DNA of 64,000 nt from the NCBI RefSeq assembly GCF_000241525.1, contig NZ_AHIL01000055.1:1-64000 (forward strand). Direction: 5' to 3'. Each line of letters starts with the position of its first letter. The first letter of the stretch is position 1. Positions 62,225-64,000 of the stretch are shown here, in pieces. Below the pieces are notes generated by a model. It had not been told where the DNA came from. It saw only the letters and a program-made list of their open reading frames with translations, and ran no database searches. Both the position numbers and the translations under genes were made by a program. The DNA comes from Comamonas testosteroni ATCC 11996. GTDB taxonomy: Bacteria; Pseudomonadota; Gammaproteobacteria; Burkholderiales; Burkholderiaceae_C.

Positions 62225-63252
62225 CAATCCGCCTTGAAGCCCGTCGCTGCCACCGCCTTGCCCCATTTGACGGTATCGGCAGCAATGATGTCGGCAAACT
62301 GCTGCGCGCTGGTGCCCGTGACCCTGAAGCCGGCCTCCTGCAGCCGCGCCCTGCCGTCTCTCGATTGCAGGACCCTGAGCAGATCGGCATTGAGCTTGCT
62401 CACCACCTCCGCAGGTGTCCTTGCTGGCGCCACGATGCCGAACCAGGAGCTGAACTCCAGGCTGCCAAAGCCCTGCTCCTTCATGGTCGGCAGCTCGGGC
62501 AACTGCTCCACGCGCGCGCTGCCCGTGCTTCCCAGGGCCACCAGCTTGCCGGCACGCACCTGCGGGATCGCCATGCCGGAGGAAGCGAACACGCCCTGCA
62601 CATCGCCGCTGAAAATGCCGCTCAAGGCATCCGAAGTGCTCTTGTAGTGCACCACCTCGGGTTTGGACTGCACGGCATCGCCAAACATATAGGCCCCGAA
62701 ATGCCCCGGCGTGCCCGCTCCGAAAGTGGCCATGAACAAGCCGTTTTGCAGCCGGGTCCAGGCCACGAAGTCCCTGACATTGCGCGCCTTGACCTTTTCG
62801 GGATTGACCAGCAGCACGAAGTCGGAGCTCACCACCTGGCTGACGGGAACGAAATCCTTGCGCGGCTGGTAGGCAAGCCGTTGGTAGGTATTGGGCGCGA
62901 TGCTGAGCTGTCCGGTCTCGGCCAGCATGATGGTGTAGCCGTCGGCCGGTGCACGCGCCGCCTCGCTGGCTGCGATCAGGCCGGCGGCACCGGGCTTGTT
63001 GTCCACCACCACGCCCACGCCACCCCAGGCTTCAGAGAGCTTCTGAGCCAGCAGCCGGGCCACTACATCGGGTCCCGTGCCTGCTGGAAATCCCACAATC
63101 ATGCGCACCGTCTTGCTCGGATAAGCCGTCTGGGCCTGCGCGACTCCTACGGCTGCGCCGCCGCCAGCCAACAGCGCCAGGGCCATCAGCCGACGTCGCC
63201 AGGTGCGTGCTAAAGCGGGTCCGGGCAGGTTCCGGGCTTGCAGTACTTTCAT
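62224..63252 (-). CDS. Bug-family (tripartite tricarboxylate) solute-binding protein, Sec signal
   Basis: 342 residues. A long N-region (about 22 residues, Arg-rich, no consecutive RRxFxK) precedes a hydrophobic core and a cleavage site near VAQAQ. Mature domain: VRMIVGFPAGTGPDVVARL, VVVDNKPGAAGLIAASEA, PTMKEQGFGSLEF. It differs clearly from the Tat-type pair at 53640-55745. It lies 27 bases after the DUF3237 gene and forms a two-gene unit with it. Ligand unknown; no TctAB in the window. Confidence 0.92.
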   Translation of the reverse strand: MKVLQARNLPGPALARTWRRRLMALALLAGGGAAVGVAQAQTAYPSKTVRMIVGFPAGTGPDVVARLLAQKLSEAWGGVGVVVDNKPGAAGLIAASEAARAPADGYTIMLAETGQLSIAPNTYQRLAYQPRKDFVPVSQVVSSDFVLLVNPEKVKARNVRDFVAWTRLQNGLFMATFGAGTPGHFGAYMFGDAVQSKPEVVHYKSTSDALSGIFSGDVQGVFASSGMAIPQVRAGKLVALGSTGSARVEQLPELPTMKEQGFGSLEFSSWFGIVAPARTPAEVVSKLNADLLRVLQSRDGRARLQEAGFRVTGTSAQQFADIIAADTVKWGKAVAATGFKAD

Positions 63253-63279
63253 GTTTTGTCTCCTTGTTGCGATGCTGTT

Positions 63280-63765
63280 TCACAGCACTTCGAAAAACCG
63301 CATGACGACCTGCTCCGGAAAGCGCGCCCCCGCGCCCACGAACAGGCGCTGCCCTAGCCAGGCAAAGCGCTTGGAGGCCGTTTCAAAGCGGGGTGCACAG
63401 CGAAAGTAGATCGCCGAGGGATCGACGGTCTCGCCGCGGCGCAGGCGCTGCATCAGCTCGGCCGGCCCGGTTCGCAATGCCTGGTTGCTCACATAGATCA
63501 GATCGCCACCGTCGGTTTCGATGACGTAGCGCGCGTCCAGCTCGGCAACTTCCTCACTGACCAGCAGCTGGAAGTCGGCCCCGCCCGGCAGCACACGCGC
63601 CGACCAGTCCTCTCCCTGCACCTGCCCGCCGACGATGGGAATCACACGCCGCAAGCCGCGCGTTGTCGCGCCCACCTCCTGCGCCGGCCCCACCTGTACG
63701 CGAAATTCGGCAAAGTGGCGCAGCCCTGGAGCGGCAATCTGGAAATCATGGTTTGGCGACAGCAT
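63280..63765 (-). CDS. DUF3237-domain protein
   Basis: 161 residues covering one DUF3237 domain: FRVQVGPAQEVGATTRGLRRVIPIVGG, VLPGGADFQLL, AELDARYVIETDGGDLIYVSN, AIYFRCAPRFETASKRFAWL, LFVGAGARF. A beta-barrel family of unknown function, often encoded beside Bug-type binding proteins in Burkholderiales. ATG 63765 has AAGGAG 5 bases upstream; the longer in-frame reading is unsupported. Confidence 0.9.
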   Translation of the reverse strand: MLSPNHDFQIAAPGLRHFAEFRVQVGPAQEVGATTRGLRRVIPIVGGQVQGEDWSARVLPGGADFQLLVSEEVAELDARYVIETDGGDLIYVSNQALRTGPAELMQRLRRGETVDPSAIYFRCAPRFETASKRFAWLGQRLFVGAGARFPEQVVMRFFEVL

Positions 63766-63865
63766 GGCTCTCCTTGCGATGTCCAAGCACAGGAACATGA
63801 GCGTAAGCACTGTTGAAGATTTCTCTGTCCCCCAAGAAGATGACAGCCCACACCAAGACACACTG

Positions 63866-64000
63866 ATGAGAACCTGGACGCTCCCTTCGACGACTGACGC
63901 CATGCCGGCCAGTGATATGGCCCAAGCCAGCGGCATGGCCCAGGCCAGCATCTTGCTGGCCGGTCTGGTGGAGCATCTGGGGCAGAGCCGTTTTGCCCAG
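63866..64000 (+). CDS. 5' end of an unidentified plus-strand gene
   Basis: An ORF opens at ATG 63866 and is still open at the window edge (45 codons: MRTWTLPSTT then a hydrophobic helix-like MAQASILLAGLVEHLGQSRF). Start uncertain; later in-frame ATGs at 63899, 63917 and 63935 are possible, and none has a good ribosome site. It is divergent from the DUF3237-Bug pair, the position of a local regulator. Too little is visible to assign a family. Confidence 0.4.
   Translation, partial: MRTWTLPSTTDAMPASDMAQASGMAQASILLAGLVEHLGQSRFAQ

Overview
The window reads as chromosomal DNA of a Comamonadaceae beta-proteobacterium, most likely Comamonas or a close relative. The pointers are high GC, a histone-H1-like Lys/Ala/Pro repeat protein, the tlpA-accB-accC-prmA-DUF3426-kinase order, a complete dcw cluster, several Bug (tripartite tricarboxylate) binding proteins, and lineage-type intergenic repeats. 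The genus is an inference from gene content; no 16S gene is present. I saw no rRNA, tRNA, CRISPR, prophage or insertion sequence.

Layout. 1-303: tail of a histone-like gene, apparently frameshifted at a C6 tract. 407-7047 (minus): adenosine-kinase-like PfkB protein, DUF3426 protein, PrmA, AccC, AccB, a TlpA thioredoxin and an unassigned protein. 7321-8739 (plus): mpl. 8905-9990: two small proteins. 10080-11427 (minus): a DAHP synthase preceded by a 20-codon leader peptide with seven consecutive aromatic codons and a terminator, a textbook attenuator. 11773-14799 (minus): tldD and rodA, separated by a possibly structured RNA. 14979-21138 (plus): YqiA-like esterase, RNB ribonuclease, TonB-like protein, aroE, mtgA, ruvC. 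21132-22980 (minus): alpha/beta hydrolase, RcnB-like protein, small membrane protein.

22977-41792 (minus) is the division and cell-wall cluster, transcribed mraZ-rsmH-ftsL-ftsI-murE-murF-mraY-murD-ftsW-murG-murC-ddl-ftsQ-ftsA-ftsZ-lpxC. Most junctions are 4-base ATGA overlaps. It makes UDP-MurNAc-pentapeptide, lipid I and lipid II, and the divisome. A 10-bp-spaced repeat array upstream of mraZ is a candidate MraZ operator. MurD carries an unusual acidic N-terminal extension of about 134 residues.

42147-51000 (minus): hslU/hslV protease, a STAS-domain protein, a long DksA lacking most zinc-finger cysteines, a His-rich COG0523 GTPase, xerC, DUF484 and dapF. 51051-59478 (minus): an accessory catabolic cluster with MarR regulator, acyl-CoA dehydrogenase, two near-identical Tat-type Bug proteins, SDR, feruloyl-CoA-synthase-like ligase and crotonase. 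Together these look like side-chain activation and beta-oxidation of an aromatic or similar acid. A 15-bp palindrome lies exactly between the -35 and -10 of the cluster promoter. 59638-64000: Nudix-MBL fusion, a pseudouridine-synthase homologue apparently lacking its catalytic Asp, a third Bug protein, a DUF3237 protein and the start of a plus-strand gene.

A GC-rich intergenic repeat family recurs at least six times. Each copy sits directly after a stop codon and in the same orientation as the gene it follows.
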